64,000 nt of DNA from Maribacter caenipelagi. GTDB lineage: Bacteria; Bacteroidota; Bacteroidia; Flavobacteriales; Flavobacteriaceae. The position numbers were made by a program, and so were the translations under genes. Shown piece by piece: positions 18,266 through 27,851 of the stretch. Location: the NCBI RefSeq assembly GCF_004364175.1, contig NZ_SNZW01000011.1:558001-622000 (forward strand). Reading direction: 5' to 3'. Below the pieces are notes generated by a model that was not told the origin of the DNA, made no database searches, and saw only the letters and a list, made by a program, of their open reading frames with translations. Numbering within the stretch: the first letter of the stretch is position 1; every line of letters starts with the position of its first letter.

Positions 18266-19513
18266 ATGAGAGTTTTTAAATTTGGAGGAGCATCGGTTAA
18301 AGATGCAAATGCGGTTAAAAATGTAGTTAAGGTTTTGAAAGAGGTAGGGTATGAAAATACGCTACTGGTAGTATCGGCAATGGGGAAAACCACCAATGCC
18401 ATGGAAGATATTATAAATGCTTATTTTAATGATAAGAAGGAAATACCTTCTAAAGTAGCCGAAATGGTAGATTACCATCATAGCATTGTATCTGAGTTAT
18501 TTCCGAATGCACAACATGCTATTTATAAGGAAATAAAGGTTCTTGTAGATGAGATTAATGGCTTTTTAGTATGGAATAAATCGCCCAATTATAATTTTGT
18601 TTATGATCAAATAGTTGGATACGGAGAATTGATTTCTACCACAATAATTAGTGCATATTTTAAGGAAATAGGTATAGCGAATAATTGGTTAGACGTTAGA
18701 AATTTTATTAAAACAGATAGTAATTATAGAGATACTACGGTTGATTGGGAACGTACTCAGAAGAATGTAACCACCATAGATCAACGGGTGTTGAATATTA
18801 CGCAAGGTTTTTTAGGTAGCGATGATAATAACTTTACCACGACTTTAGGTAGAGAAGGATCTGATTATTCTGCCGCAATTTTAGCATACTGTTTAAATGC
18901 CGATTCCGTAACTATTTGGAAAGATGTCCCGGGCGTTTTAAATGCTGATCCTAGGTATTTTGAAGAAACACAATTGTTAAATAATATCTCTTATAGAGAA
19001 GCTATAGAATTAGCATTTTACGGGGCATCTGTAATTCACCCAAAAACATTACAGCCTTTGCAACGTAAAGAGATTCCGCTTCATGTAAAATCTTTCGTAA
19101 ATCCCACAGGTAAGGGAACTACTGTTGGTAAGGGTGTTGGTATAGAACCAAAAGTGCCGTGTTTTATAGTGAAGAAAAATCAGGTTCTAATGAAGTTGTC
19201 TTCGCTAGATTTCTCGTTCATAGTCGAAGACAGTATAAGTGAACTTTTTAAGTTGTTTCATCAGCATAAAATAAAGGTAGATTTAATTCAGAATTCCGCT
19301 ATTAGTTTTTCTGTTTGTATCGATAATAAATTTGGTGGTTTAGAAGCGCTTTTGCAACAACTAAAAAGCAAATTCAAAGTAGCTCACCATGAAAATGTTT
19401 CTTTGTATACGATTAGACATTTTAATACTAAAGCGTTAGAATCGTTACAGAACGGTCATGAGCTGTTGTTAGAACAGCGTGGAACGGAAACGGTTCAGTT
19501 GGTAGTGAAGTAG
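18266..19513 (+). CDS. Aspartate kinase (monofunctional)
   Basis: 415 residues. It begins with the amino-acid kinase signature KFGGASVKDA and includes TTLGREGSDYSAAILA and VTIWKDVPGVLNADPR. A C-terminal ACT-type region (about 300-415) probably mediates lysine/threonine feedback. It phosphorylates aspartate at the start of the lysine/threonine/methionine pathway. It lacks the homoserine dehydrogenase part found in ThrA fusions. The neighbour 37 bp upstream is a GNAT and the downstream gene an acyltransferase. Confidence 0.93.
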   Translation: MRVFKFGGASVKDANAVKNVVKVLKEVGYENTLLVVSAMGKTTNAMEDIINAYFNDKKEIPSKVAEMVDYHHSIVSELFPNAQHAIYKEIKVLVDEINGFLVWNKSPNYNFVYDQIVGYGELISTTIISAYFKEIGIANNWLDVRNFIKTDSNYRDTTVDWERTQKNVTTIDQRVLNITQGFLGSDDNNFTTTLGREGSDYSAAILAYCLNADSVTIWKDVPGVLNADPRYFEETQLLNNISYREAIELAFYGASVIHPKTLQPLQRKEIPLHVKSFVNPTGKGTTVGKGVGIEPKVPCFIVKKNQVLMKLSSLDFSFIVEDSISELFKLFHQHKIKVDLIQNSAISFSVCIDNKFGGLEALLQQLKSKFKVAHHENVSLYTIRHFNTKALESLQNGHELLLEQRGTETVQLVVK

Positions 19514-19594
19514 TTTTAAAGCTATTTCGGTAATTTTTAATAGGTAGCTACAAACGCTATTTTCCTATATTTACAGTCTAATCGATGATGATTT

Positions 19595-21415
19595 ATGGGT
19601 TTAGTTACCGCAAAGGAAATTGCCAAAGCTATCAACATGTCTAAATATGGAGTGTTTGGTACTTTTATTGGTTGGGTGTTATTGAAGGTAACGCGTTTAT
19701 CTCGTATAAATAGAGACTACGATAGCATGGCTCATTTAGAAGGTGAAGATTATGCTAATGCTATTCTAAAGCTATATGAAATCGACTATGAAATTCCTGA
19801 GGAAGACTTTAGACGTTTGCCAAAAGAAGGTCCGTATGTAACTATTAGTAACCACCCACTAGGTGCTATTGATGGTATTTTGTTGTTCAAGTTAATGGTG
19901 AAACAACGACCGGACTACAAAATAATGGCTAATTTCTTATTACAAAGAATGGTGCCGTTAGAGCCTTTTGTTTTGCCAGTTAATCCTTTTACTGAACACA
20001 AAGATGCTAGAAGTAATTTAGCAGGTTTCAAGAAAACATTAGAGCATCTGAAAAATGGTCATGTATTAGGTGTTTTTCCGGCAGGAGAGGTCTCTACTTA
20101 TAAAGATGGCAAGCTCATTGTCGATAAACCTTGGGAAGAAGCAGCTATAAAATTAATTAGAAAGGCAAATGTACCTGTAGTGCCTATTTACTTTCATGCC
20201 AAGAACAGTTCTTTATTTTACCGTATTTCTAAATTAGGAGATTCTTTAAGAACGGCAATGATACCTTCTCAAGTTTTTTCGCAAAGAAATAGACCCATAA
20301 AAGTGAGGATAGGGCAGCCGATTTCTTTGGCTACCCAAAAAGAACAACAGAGTTTAGAAGAATATACAGATCTTCTTCGTCGTAAAACTTATATGCTGTC
20401 TAACGCATATGAGAAAGAACGTTTAATAGACCAAATACCGACTTCCCTTAAAATACCTAAGCAACCTAAGAAAATTGCCGACGCCGTTCGTAAAGAGGTT
20501 ATGGAGGGTGAAATAGAGAAGCTGAGGGAGAAAGATTGTCGTTTGTTGCAAAGTAAAAATTATGAAGTCTTTTTAGCAAAGGAAAAAGATATGCCTTTTA
20601 TTTTGAAAGAAATAGGGCGACAGCGTGAAGTAACATTTAGAGCCATTGGCGAGGGTACGAATAAAGCGATTGACCTTGATAGTTTTGATAGCTACTATCA
20701 TCATCTTTTTTTATGGGATTCCGAAGCTAAATGCATTGTAGGTGCCTACAGAATGGGAATGGGATCTGAAATTTTTCCGCAACATGGTATTGATGGTTTT
20801 TATCTTCAAGATCTTTTTAGGGTAGAACCAGAATTGTATGATATGATGGAGAACTCTATTGAAATGGGTCGTGCCTATATCACTAAAGAATACCAGCAAA
20901 AACCAATGCCGTTGTTTTTACTTTGGAAGGGGATTGTGCATACTACATTACGATTTCCTGAACATAAGTATTTAATAGGTGGGGTAAGTATTAGCAATCA
21001 GTTTTCGAACTTCTCTAAATCGTTGATGATCGAATTTATGAAGTCTAATTATTGGGATCCTTACGTAGCGCAATACATAAGACCCAAAAAGGAATTTAAA
21101 GTGAAATTGAAGGATGCTGATAAGGAGTTCGTTTTTGATGAAACCCAGGCAGATTTAAATAAGTTCGATCGTTTAATTGATGAGGTAGAACCAGGTAACT
21201 TACGTTTACCGGTGTTAATTAAAAAGTACATCAAACAGAATGCGAAAGTAGTTGCGTTCAACGTAGATCCATTGTTCAATAACTCGGTAGACGGATTAAT
21301 GTATATTAAAATTGCAGATCTACCTGAGAGTACCGTAAAACCTGTGATGGAAGAATTTCAGGCAGAATTAGAGCGAAAATTATTAGAATCTCAAAATTTA
21401 GATGCAGAGGAGTAA
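19595..21415 (+). CDS. olsF: Two-domain acyltransferase, OlsF-like ornithine lipid synthase
   Basis: A 606-residue protein with two acyltransferase domains. The N-terminal half (about 1-270) is a PlsC/OlsA-type O-acyltransferase with the catalytic H-x4-D motif in ISNHPLGAIDG and the FPAGEVSTYKDG block. The C-terminal half (about 320-570) is a GNAT-like OlsB-type N-acyltransferase (IVGAYRMGMG, MGRAYITKEYQ). This fused order is that of OlsF, described in Flavobacterium and Serratia, which makes ornithine lipids by acylating ornithine and then lyso-ornithine lipid. The call is by architecture; a different amino-acid lipid (for example a glycine or lysine lipid) remains possible. Confidence 0.75.
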   Translation: MGLVTAKEIAKAINMSKYGVFGTFIGWVLLKVTRLSRINRDYDSMAHLEGEDYANAILKLYEIDYEIPEEDFRRLPKEGPYVTISNHPLGAIDGILLFKLMVKQRPDYKIMANFLLQRMVPLEPFVLPVNPFTEHKDARSNLAGFKKTLEHLKNGHVLGVFPAGEVSTYKDGKLIVDKPWEEAAIKLIRKANVPVVPIYFHAKNSSLFYRISKLGDSLRTAMIPSQVFSQRNRPIKVRIGQPISLATQKEQQSLEEYTDLLRRKTYMLSNAYEKERLIDQIPTSLKIPKQPKKIADAVRKEVMEGEIEKLREKDCRLLQSKNYEVFLAKEKDMPFILKEIGRQREVTFRAIGEGTNKAIDLDSFDSYYHHLFLWDSEAKCIVGAYRMGMGSEIFPQHGIDGFYLQDLFRVEPELYDMMENSIEMGRAYITKEYQQKPMPLFLLWKGIVHTTLRFPEHKYLIGGVSISNQFSNFSKSLMIEFMKSNYWDPYVAQYIRPKKEFKVKLKDADKEFVFDETQADLNKFDRLIDEVEPGNLRLPVLIKKYIKQNAKVVAFNVDPLFNNSVDGLMYIKIADLPESTVKPVMEEFQAELERKLLESQNLDAEE

Positions 21416-21416
21416 T

Positions 21417-21938
21417 TTAATCTATACCTACAACACTACTTCGTCGTTCAAAAAGTACATTATCTACCCATTGACCATGTAATTTGCCAATGCGCTCGCG
21501 TTTGCCGATCATTCTGAAACCTGTAGCCTCATGTACTTTTATACTGCCATAATTTGTGGGGAATACTCCAGATTGTAGCGTCCAAATACCTTCTTGTTCG
21601 CTTGCTTTTATTACATGTTCTAGTAATAATTTACCTAAGCCTTTTCCTCTACTGTTTTTAGAGATATAGACACTTATTTCTGCGACACCACCATATACGC
21701 ATCTGCTAGAAACAGGTGAGAGTGCGACCCAACCCATAATTTCAGTATTGTTTTCAGCAACAAAACGGCAGGTTCTCATGTGTGCTTTGTCCCAAACTTC
21801 AAAAGTGGGTATATTGGTTTCAAAAGTGGCAATGCCAGTATCAATACCTTCTTTGTAAATTTTGGCAACGAACTCCCAGTCCGGTGCCGACATTTTTCTT
21901 ATTGCTATATCTTTCATAATATCATATAGATTTAACAA
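21417..21938 (-). CDS. ArsN1/phosphinothricin acetyltransferase-like GNAT
   Basis: A 173-residue GNAT of the phosphinothricin acetyltransferase (PAT) group: IRKMSAPDWEFVAKIYKEGI, ATFETNIPTFEVWDKAH, the acetyl-CoA loop YISKNSRGKGLGKLLLEHVI, and ATGFRMIGKRERIGKLHGQW. It overlaps the DUF6428 gene of an arsR operon by 7 bp. PAT-like GNATs in ars operons (ArsN1) acetylate the amino group of arsinothricin, an organoarsenical glutamate mimic. The arsR context makes that a better guess than herbicide resistance. No arsenate reductase or arsenite pump follows. An ATG at residue 8 (MKDI...) is an alternative start. Confidence 0.72.
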   Translation of the reverse strand: MLNLYDIMKDIAIRKMSAPDWEFVAKIYKEGIDTGIATFETNIPTFEVWDKAHMRTCRFVAENNTEIMGWVALSPVSSRCVYGGVAEISVYISKNSRGKGLGKLLLEHVIKASEQEGIWTLQSGVFPTNYGSIKVHEATGFRMIGKRERIGKLHGQWVDNVLFERRSSVVGID

Positions 21939-22417
21939 CAGCCACTACTGGGTGCGCAAGATGCTTGAGCAACTTCTGCAGTTTCAGGTACACCGCAAGT
22001 TTCTTTAGCCTTACAGTCTGTCTTTTCTACACCTAATTGCATTAAAATTTGACCATCTTTTATTTGGTGTGATAAAACAAATAATTGAGCAGTGTGAAAT
22101 ACCGAATTGCTATATTCAAATTTAACTTCGACATCTTTCTCCATAGGCTTTATTTGATCTACCTTGTTAAGAATACTCAATGCCTTATCGGCAACCATAT
22201 AATCTCTTTTACCTATTTCTTCGGGACTCTCCCATAACTGAATAATTGTTTCTTTCCAGAAGTCCGTTCCAGCACCACAGTCAACAGAGTCGATAATAAT
22301 GTTTTTAACTTCTGTAATGTGATAGTTTGCACCTACCAATTGACCAGGTGCATATTCAAATACCAAGCTTTTATCTGTGTTTTCTTTTAATAACGATAGA
22401 AATTCTTTTGTTTTCAT
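21932..22417 (-). CDS. DUF6428 family protein of an arsR operon
   Basis: A 161-residue cytoplasmic protein that lies between an ArsR-type regulator and a GNAT. It is cysteine-rich at its end (ETCGVPETAEVAQASCAPSSGCC) and also has a C-x-A-x-x-T-C region near 135-142, suggestive of metal or metalloid binding. The family is commonly seen next to arsR in Bacteroidota ars loci, but no reaction is established. It starts 15 bp after the ArsR stop and ends inside the GNAT start. The Cys-rich tail is visible in the sequence; the arsenic link is contextual. Confidence 0.72.
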   Translation of the reverse strand: MKTKEFLSLLKENTDKSLVFEYAPGQLVGANYHITEVKNIIIDSVDCGAGTDFWKETIIQLWESPEEIGKRDYMVADKALSILNKVDQIKPMEKDVEVKFEYSNSVFHTAQLFVLSHQIKDGQILMQLGVEKTDCKAKETCGVPETAEVAQASCAPSSGCC

Positions 22418-22432
22418 GTCTATACTTTTTAT

Positions 22433-22756
22433 TTAACAACAATTGCTTTTTGTGGTGTTGAAGAAAGAATTCAGTAAAGTTTGTACCTCTGTCCATTTTG
22501 AAAGATTAATACAATAGCATACTTTTTTACCTTCAATTTCACCTTTAATCAAATCTATACTCTTTAGCTCTTTTAAATGTTGCGAGATAGTTGGTTGAGC
22601 TAAACCAATTTCATCAACGATGTCATTACATATGCAAGATTCTTGCTGACTTATGTATTGAAGAATTGCAATGCGAGCAGGGTTTGACAATACCTTAAAT
22701 ATGATTGCCAACTGATTTTGCTCTACATTAAATATTTGTGTTTTCGTAATTCCCAT
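22433..22756 (-). CDS. ArsR/SmtB-family metalloregulatory repressor
   Basis: A 107-residue winged-helix protein: VLSNPARIAILQYISQQESCICNDIVDEIGLAQPTISQHLKEL. The C-x-C pair in ESCICND occupies the place of the ELCVCDL metal-binding motif of ArsR, and the protein ends in SNCC, giving further thiols. It probably represses its own operon (arsR, DUF6428, GNAT) and releases DNA on binding As(III)/Sb(III) or a related thiophilic ion. It is first in the operon, consistent with autoregulation. Confidence 0.88.
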   Translation of the reverse strand: MGITKTQIFNVEQNQLAIIFKVLSNPARIAILQYISQQESCICNDIVDEIGLAQPTISQHLKELKSIDLIKGEIEGKKVCYCINLSKWTEVQTLLNSFFNTTKSNCC

Positions 22757-22796
22757 TTCATATTTATATATTGCAATATTACGATAATAAACGATA

Positions 22797-22828
22797 TAAA
22801 AAAAGCCAGATTATATTTTATCTAGCTT
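22797..22828 (-). terminator. Intrinsic terminator downstream of the TM2-domain gene
   Basis: A 9-bp stem with one mismatch (22803-22811 with 22820-22828). On the minus strand it is followed by a run of U residues (the A-run 22797-22804 on the plus strand). It lies between the TM2 gene stop and the start of the arsR operon, insulating the two. Confidence 0.65.
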
Positions 22829-22835
22829 AAGTTTT

Positions 22836-23282
22836 TTAGAACCAAGGTTTTCTACCTACCTGATATGTGTTGTAAAATTCTTCATCTGATTTTGTTAGAT
22901 AGATGATTCCTTCAATTAATCCTACAACTGCAGTTGCCGTAAGTATAAAACCTCCAATAACAAAACAAACAGTTATATAACCAATTACAGTAGCCCCTAA
23001 TAAGATAAAACCTTCTTTTTGATATCCAAGTAAGAATTTATGAACCCCTAAAGAACCAAAGATGATTGCTAAAATACCAACTAAAACCTTTTTGTTTTCA
23101 CCTCCAGCTCCGCTGAAAGCTTCTTTAGCCCCTGCTGTAAATTCATTGGCAGTTTTTTTTGCACTTTCACTGAATTCTTTAGCAGATTCTTTGGCATCTT
23201 CACTAAATTCTTTCGCTGATTCTTTAGCGTTATCAAAAGCATCTTCTGCTTTATCTCCAAAATCTTTATTCTCGTCTGACAT
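22836..23282 (-). CDS. TM2-domain membrane protein with an N-terminal helical repeat
   Basis: 148 residues. Residues ~1-60 are a charged amphipathic repeat of units such as NAKESAKEFSEDAKESAKEFSE, like lipid- or water-stress-binding helical repeats. A TM2 domain follows: KVLVGILAIIFGSLGVHKFLLGYQKEGFILL, with G-x-x-G-x-H-x-F before the turn, then a second and a third hydrophobic segment. TM2 proteins are small inner-membrane proteins of unknown function. The N-terminal repeat would be a soluble helix on one face. Confidence 0.82.
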   Translation of the reverse strand: MSDENKDFGDKAEDAFDNAKESAKEFSEDAKESAKEFSESAKKTANEFTAGAKEAFSGAGGENKKVLVGILAIIFGSLGVHKFLLGYQKEGFILLGATVIGYITVCFVIGGFILTATAVVGLIEGIIYLTKSDEEFYNTYQVGRKPWF

Positions 23283-23337
23283 TTTTGTTGTTGTTTGGTG
23301 GTTATTATAAGCGATAAATGTAGCAATTATTTTAACA

Positions 23338-23724
23338 TCACAAAAATGCTTTATCTAATGGCTCCCAAAGTTCTAGCTTATTTCCGTCAGGGTCTAAGAT
23401 CCATCCGAATTTTCCATATTCAAATTCTTCAATTTCTCCAACTACGGTGACGCCTTCTTTTTTTAACACTTCTAAAAGTTCAACAAGATTTTCAACCCTA
23501 AAATTCATCATAAAACTAGATTTACTGGGATTGAAATATTCTGTGTCTGCATTCATAGGGCTCCATTGCGTGGAGCAATCGTTTCCTTCTTTATCTTTCC
23601 ACCAAAATGTACAACCGTATTGATCAGTGTTCAGTCCTAAATGCTTATTGTACCAGTTTTTTGAATGATCTGGGTCTTTTGTTTTAAAAAAGAATCCGCC
23701 CAAACCTGTTACTCTTTTTTTCAT
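23338..23724 (-). CDS. VOC-family (glyoxalase/bleomycin-resistance fold) protein
   Basis: A 128-residue vicinal-oxygen-chelate domain: FFFKTKDPDHSKNWYNKHLGL at the start and GKFGWILDPDGNKLELWEP at the end, where the Glu in LELWEP is a usual metal ligand. It is probably a dioxygenase/glyoxalase/binding protein; the substrate cannot be told. It is last in a cluster with a DUF1801 gene and a D-2-hydroxyacid dehydrogenase, 6 bp from the former. Confidence 0.85.
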   Translation of the reverse strand: MKKRVTGLGGFFFKTKDPDHSKNWYNKHLGLNTDQYGCTFWWKDKEGNDCSTQWSPMNADTEYFNPSKSSFMMNFRVENLVELLEVLKKEGVTVVGEIEEFEYGKFGWILDPDGNKLELWEPLDKAFL

Positions 23725-23730
23725 ATCTTT

Positions 23731-24186
23731 TTATTTTTTGATATTCTTCTCGTATAAACTAATCCATTCTGTCGCAGTCATTTTTGTACATAGCTCTGCA
23801 ATGAGTTCGTAAGGAATGTCATCCAAACTTTTAAACCGAACGCAACTTTTGCCCATGTCTAGTTTTCGTTTGCAATGAATAGGGTATTCGTTCTTAAACC
23901 AGTTCATTAGTGCGGGATCTGCATAAATACCGGAATGATAAAGTGCGATAAAGTTTTTCTGAGAAGCCAAATTAATAAAAGGCAAAGGTAGTTCTGGTTG
24001 TACATGATACCCTGCCGGATATAGTGAATGTGGAACTACATAGCCCAACATGCCATAACTTAATTGCTCTTCAAAACCATTGGGTAAATTCTTTGAAATA
24101 ATACCTCTTAGCTTTTCAATTACCACTTTACGTTCTGGTGGTAGTTGTGCAATATATTCGTCTGGGCTGTTGGATTCATATTTCAT
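23731..24186 (-). CDS. DUF1801 (YdhG-like) domain protein
   Basis: A 151-residue cytoplasmic protein with the DUF1801 pattern: SPDEYIAQLPPERKVVIEKLRGII, EEQLSYGMLGYVVP, KNFIALYHSGIY, KSCVRFKSLDDIPYELI. The family is widespread and its role is unproven (it has been linked to metal homeostasis and to small-molecule binding). It lies 1 bp downstream of the 2-hydroxyacid dehydrogenase stop and is co-transcribed with it and the VOC gene. Confidence 0.85.
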   Translation of the reverse strand: MKYESNSPDEYIAQLPPERKVVIEKLRGIISKNLPNGFEEQLSYGMLGYVVPHSLYPAGYHVQPELPLPFINLASQKNFIALYHSGIYADPALMNWFKNEYPIHCKRKLDMGKSCVRFKSLDDIPYELIAELCTKMTATEWISLYEKNIKK

Positions 24187-24187
24187 A

Positions 24188-25132
24188 CTATTCTAAAAAT
24201 TTAGCTTTTATTTTGTCTACTACCGTTTGTGCTAACTTGATTTTACTTTCTACCGTCCAACCTGCTACGTGAGGAGATAGTATGACCTGATCAGAATGTA
24301 TTAAATATTGAAATGCTTCTGGTAAATTATCATCTGTGAACATATTCTCAAATGAAGCTTTTTCATATTCCAATACATCTAAACCTGCGCCTAGAACTAT
24401 GCCTGATTTTAAAGCGTCTACCAAAGCTGTAGTAATAATACATTTACCTCTGGCGGTATTAATTATCCAAATAGGATTTTTAAATTTCTCAAGAAACTCA
24501 GCATCGACCATTCCTATAGTCAATTCTGTCTGTGGTACATGTAAACTAACGACATCGACTCTATTTTGAAATTCCATTATACCTACTTGGCGGGCATTTT
24601 CATCTTCTACACCACCTTTAATGTCATAACAAATAACCTCTTCTACATCAAAACCTTTTAGCTTTTTAGCAAATGCTTTTCCCATATTACCGTACCCGAT
24701 AATACCTACAACCTTACCTTCTAACTCAATGCCACGGTTACCTTCGCGATCCCATTTTCCGCTTCTAACTTCTTTATCTGCGGTGTTCAGTTTATTAAAG
24801 AGCGATAAAAGCATACCTAATGCATGCTCACCTACGGCATTACGATTGCCTTCGGGTGCTGCAGCAAGAAATATGCCAAGTGACTTAGCATGTTGTGTGT
24901 CAATATTTTCAAGCCCCGCGCCTAATCTGCCTATAAATTTCAAGTTCTTTGCTTTGTCTAAAAATGTAGCATCTATCGAAAATCTACTGCGAATTATGAG
25001 TCCGTCGTAATCTTCGATTTTAGCTTCTATTTCTTCTTTTGATGAGCTATAATCTTCATCGTTCTGAAAACCTAGTTCAGAAAATTGCTCTATTATTAGT
25101 GGGTGATTTATATCTACGTGTAATACTTTCAT
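24188..25132 (-). CDS. D-2-hydroxyacid dehydrogenase (phosphoglycerate dehydrogenase-like)
   Basis: A 314-residue NAD-dependent dehydrogenase. The Rossmann motif is VGIIGYGNMGKAFAKKL. The catalytic Arg is in INTARGKC, the Glu in GLDVLEYE and the His in LSPHVAGW. The region GAGLENIDT...PEGNRNAVGEHALGMLL is typical of SerA-like members. It lacks the ACT domain of full SerA. It may be phosphoglycerate dehydrogenase for serine synthesis or act on another 2-hydroxy acid; serB/serC are not nearby. Confidence 0.85.
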   Translation of the reverse strand: MKVLHVDINHPLIIEQFSELGFQNDEDYSSSKEEIEAKIEDYDGLIIRSRFSIDATFLDKAKNLKFIGRLGAGLENIDTQHAKSLGIFLAAAPEGNRNAVGEHALGMLLSLFNKLNTADKEVRSGKWDREGNRGIELEGKVVGIIGYGNMGKAFAKKLKGFDVEEVICYDIKGGVEDENARQVGIMEFQNRVDVVSLHVPQTELTIGMVDAEFLEKFKNPIWIINTARGKCIITTALVDALKSGIVLGAGLDVLEYEKASFENMFTDDNLPEAFQYLIHSDQVILSPHVAGWTVESKIKLAQTVVDKIKAKFLE

Positions 25133-25142
25133 TTACGCTTAA

Positions 25143-25523
25143 TTATATTTTGGGGTAATCTGTTTGTGTTTTTTTATCTTTTACGTTACCGGTGTGTGCG
25201 GTGCTTAATTTTTCAAATAACATGAGTTCTACAATTTCATCGTTTTTGGTCATGGGGCAGTGCTCAACACCTTTTGGTACTATAATAATTTCACCTTGTT
25301 GTACAACTTCGGTACGATCTCGAAACTGCATATAAAGCGTGCCTTTGACAACTTGAAAAAGTTCATCTTCATTTTCATGTGAATGCCATACAAACCCACC
25401 TTTAATCTTTGCCAATAAAACTTGCATATCATCGACAATACCTATTTGATGCGGATGCCAAAAGTCATTTACGTGATTATACTTTTCTTTTAGGTTGATA
25501 CTTTTCATGTGTGTTCGTTTCAT
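25143..25523 (-). CDS. Cupin-domain protein
   Basis: A 126-residue single-domain cupin. Motif 1 is H-S-H-E-N-E-D-E-L-F (metal ligands H, H, E) and motif 2 is PKGVEHCPMTKNDE. It resembles mannose-6-phosphate-isomerase-like small cupins. No catalytic role can be assigned. It lies 10 bp upstream of the D-2-hydroxyacid dehydrogenase gene and probably heads that four-gene transcript. An internal ATG at residue 6 (MKSINLKEKY) is a possible alternative start. Confidence 0.82.
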   Translation of the reverse strand: MKRTHMKSINLKEKYNHVNDFWHPHQIGIVDDMQVLLAKIKGGFVWHSHENEDELFQVVKGTLYMQFRDRTEVVQQGEIIIVPKGVEHCPMTKNDEIVELMLFEKLSTAHTGNVKDKKTQTDYPKI

Positions 25524-25625
25524 CCTGTATTAGGATAAAAGGATAGTTTAATTTCTATGATTGTAAAATTTGATATAGTAAGATACGCAAAGCACCACTA
25601 TTCTAAAAAGAAGATGAGCTGTTTA

Positions 25626-26978
25626 TTAAATGCCTAAAATCAATTTTGCTATAGAGAAGTAGATTAAAATACCGAAAATGTCATTACTGGTTGTAATGAA
25701 AGGTCCGGTTGCAATGGCGGGATCTATACCTCTTTTATCTAAAAATAGTGGAACGAAAGTACCAATGAATCCTGCTACTACGATTACCGCAATTAACGAA
25801 ATTGAAATTGCCAATGAGGTTGGGAAATCTCCCTTCCATATCCATGTAAAAATCAATAATAAACACGAAAGAATAAATCCGTTCAGTAATGCCAAAAGCA
25901 TCTCTTTAATCAATCGGCTACTTATACTTCCCTTAATATCATCATTTGCCAGACCTTGAACAATAATGGCACTAGACTGCACACCAACATTACCTGCCAT
26001 TGCAGCTATTAGCGGAGTAAAAAGGAATAGTACGGTATATTCGCGAAACATTTCTTCAAAACCGCCCATAATAACCGCTGCCCCTGCACCACCAAAAAGA
26101 CCTAGAATTAACCACGGTAAACGGGCTTTAGTAAGATCCCAAATGCTATCATCTGCTTCTACATCTTGTGATATACCCGCTGCCATTTGGTAATCGCGTT
26201 CAGCTTCTTCTTTTATAACATCTATAATATCATCAATGGTAATACGACCTACCAGTCTGCCTATTTCATCAACTACAGGTATGGCTTCTAGGTCATATTT
26301 ACTCATTATTCTCGCCACTTCTTCTGGGTCTTCGTTGACGTTTACAGAATCTACGTTTTTTATAAAGACGTCTTTAATATGGGTTTTGGTCGAAGTGGTC
26401 AGTAAATCTTTTAATGATAATCTTCCTTTTAACTTGTCTTCGTCATCGACCACATAAATAGAATGTACCCTAGTAACATTCTCAGCTTGCGCCCGCATTT
26501 CTTTAACACAGGTAAGCACGTTCCAATTTTCATTAACCTTTACAAGCTCTTTCGCCATAAGTCCGCCAGCAGAATCATCGGCATATCTTAATAGGTCAAC
26601 GATATCTTTTGCGTGTTCTCTATCTTCAATTTTAGAGATAACGTCTTGTATCTGGTCCTTGGGTAGCTCGCCAATGATATCTGCAGCATCATCTGTATCT
26701 AGTTCTTCTAGCTCACTGGCAATTTCTTTTGTAGAAAGACTGCTTAATATAGCTTCACGAACATCTTCATCTAACTCGGTAAGTACATCTGAGGTTTTGT
26801 CACTATCCAATAACTTAATTAGATAGGTAGCTTTTTCCTTATCTAATTCATTTATGATTTCGGCGACATCGGCATAATGCACAGCACCTAGCATAGAATT
26901 AAGCTCAGCATCATTGTTCTGTTCAATGAGCTGTTCTATTTCTATTACAAATTCTTCGGTTAGCTTAAAGGGTGTCAT
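25626..26978 (-). CDS. mgtE: MgtE-type magnesium transporter
   Basis: 450 residues. An N-terminal superhelical MgtE_N domain carries repeated [22 protein letters not shown] units. Two CBS domains (about 130-255) precede a five-TM MgtE channel domain. The last part includes [23 protein letters not shown], the conserved selectivity-filter region with GNVGxQ. It is a Mg2+-gated uptake channel in the inner membrane. Its start overlaps the rsmA stop by 14 bp, forming an rsmA-mgtE unit as in many flavobacteria. Confidence 0.95.
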   Translation of the reverse strand: MTPFKLTEEFVIEIEQLIEQNNDAELNSMLGAVHYADVAEIINELDKEKATYLIKLLDSDKTSDVLTELDEDVREAILSSLSTKEIASELEELDTDDAADIIGELPKDQIQDVISKIEDREHAKDIVDLLRYADDSAGGLMAKELVKVNENWNVLTCVKEMRAQAENVTRVHSIYVVDDEDKLKGRLSLKDLLTTSTKTHIKDVFIKNVDSVNVNEDPEEVARIMSKYDLEAIPVVDEIGRLVGRITIDDIIDVIKEEAERDYQMAAGISQDVEADDSIWDLTKARLPWLILGLFGGAGAAVIMGGFEEMFREYTVLFLFTPLIAAMAGNVGVQSSAIIVQGLANDDIKGSISSRLIKEMLLALLNGFILSCLLLIFTWIWKGDFPTSLAISISLIAVIVVAGFIGTFVPLFLDKRGIDPAIATGPFITTSNDIFGILIYFSIAKLILGI

Positions 26979-27831
26979 TTGCTATTTTGTTCGTCAATGC
27001 TATAAAATCGTCGACCGCTAATTGTTCTGGTCGAAGGTCAAATATAGTATCTTCTCTTAAATTATCTGATAATGTAAATGTTTTTAAACTGTTACGTAAA
27101 GTCTTTCTTCGCTGATTAAAGGCTGTCTTTACCACCCGATACAAAAGTTGCTCATCGCAAGAAAGTTCAAAATTCGCTTTACGGGTTAATCGTAATACCC
27201 CCGACTGTACTTTCGGCGGAGGATCAAAAACATCTGGTTCAACGGTAAAAAGATATTCAGCGTCGTAAAAAGCTTGTACCAAAACTGAAAGAATACCGTA
27301 TGCCTTACTACCTTCTGATGAGCAAATACGTTGCGCAACTTCTTTTTGGAACATCCCCGAAAATTCAGGAATTTGATTTCTTAGCTCCAACATTTTAAAA
27401 ACGATCTGCGTAGAAATATTATATGGGAAGTTACCGGTTATGCCAAATTGCTCATCGCCAAATAGGGTTGAAGTATCAAAATTTAAAAAATCGGCTTCAA
27501 TGACCTTAAAAGTACCATCACCTTTAAATGCTTTAGGGTGTTCTAACGGAAAAGTTTCGTTGAGGTAGGTGATAGACTCCGTATCCAAATCCATAGCCAC
27601 TAAATTACTATCTCGTAATAGCAGGTATTTAGTTAGTACGCCTGTACCCGGACCTATTTCTATTACATTCTTATAATCTTTTTGTAATAAGGTTTCGGCA
27701 ATTTGTTGGGCAATATCTTCATCTTTCAAAAAATGTTGACCTAAATATTTCTTTGCTTTTACAGGACCTTTTTCGTAATGCTTTTTGTGAGCATTCTTAT
27801 CACCTTTATTCTTCTGTCTTTTCGTTCCCAT
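26965..27831 (-). CDS. rsmA: 16S rRNA (adenine1518/1519-N6,N6)-dimethyltransferase RsmA (KsgA)
   Basis: 288 residues. It begins with a lysine-rich extension (residues 1-27, [20 protein letters not shown]) before [17 protein letters not shown]-binding motif I is [15 protein letters not shown] and motif IV is NFPYNIST. It dimethylates two adenines in helix 45 of 16S rRNA during 30S maturation. It is coupled to the downstream mgtE by a 14-bp overlap. An ATG further in (near residue 30) is unlikely because the upstream start is followed by the typical Bacteroidota basic tail. Confidence 0.95.
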   Translation of the reverse strand: MGTKRQKNKGDKNAHKKHYEKGPVKAKKYLGQHFLKDEDIAQQIAETLLQKDYKNVIEIGPGTGVLTKYLLLRDSNLVAMDLDTESITYLNETFPLEHPKAFKGDGTFKVIEADFLNFDTSTLFGDEQFGITGNFPYNISTQIVFKMLELRNQIPEFSGMFQKEVAQRICSSEGSKAYGILSVLVQAFYDAEYLFTVEPDVFDPPPKVQSGVLRLTRKANFELSCDEQLLYRVVKTAFNQRRKTLRNSLKTFTLSDNLREDTIFDLRPEQLAVDDFIALTNKIANDTL

Positions 27832-27851
27832 AGCTCTATTTTAACGGTGCC

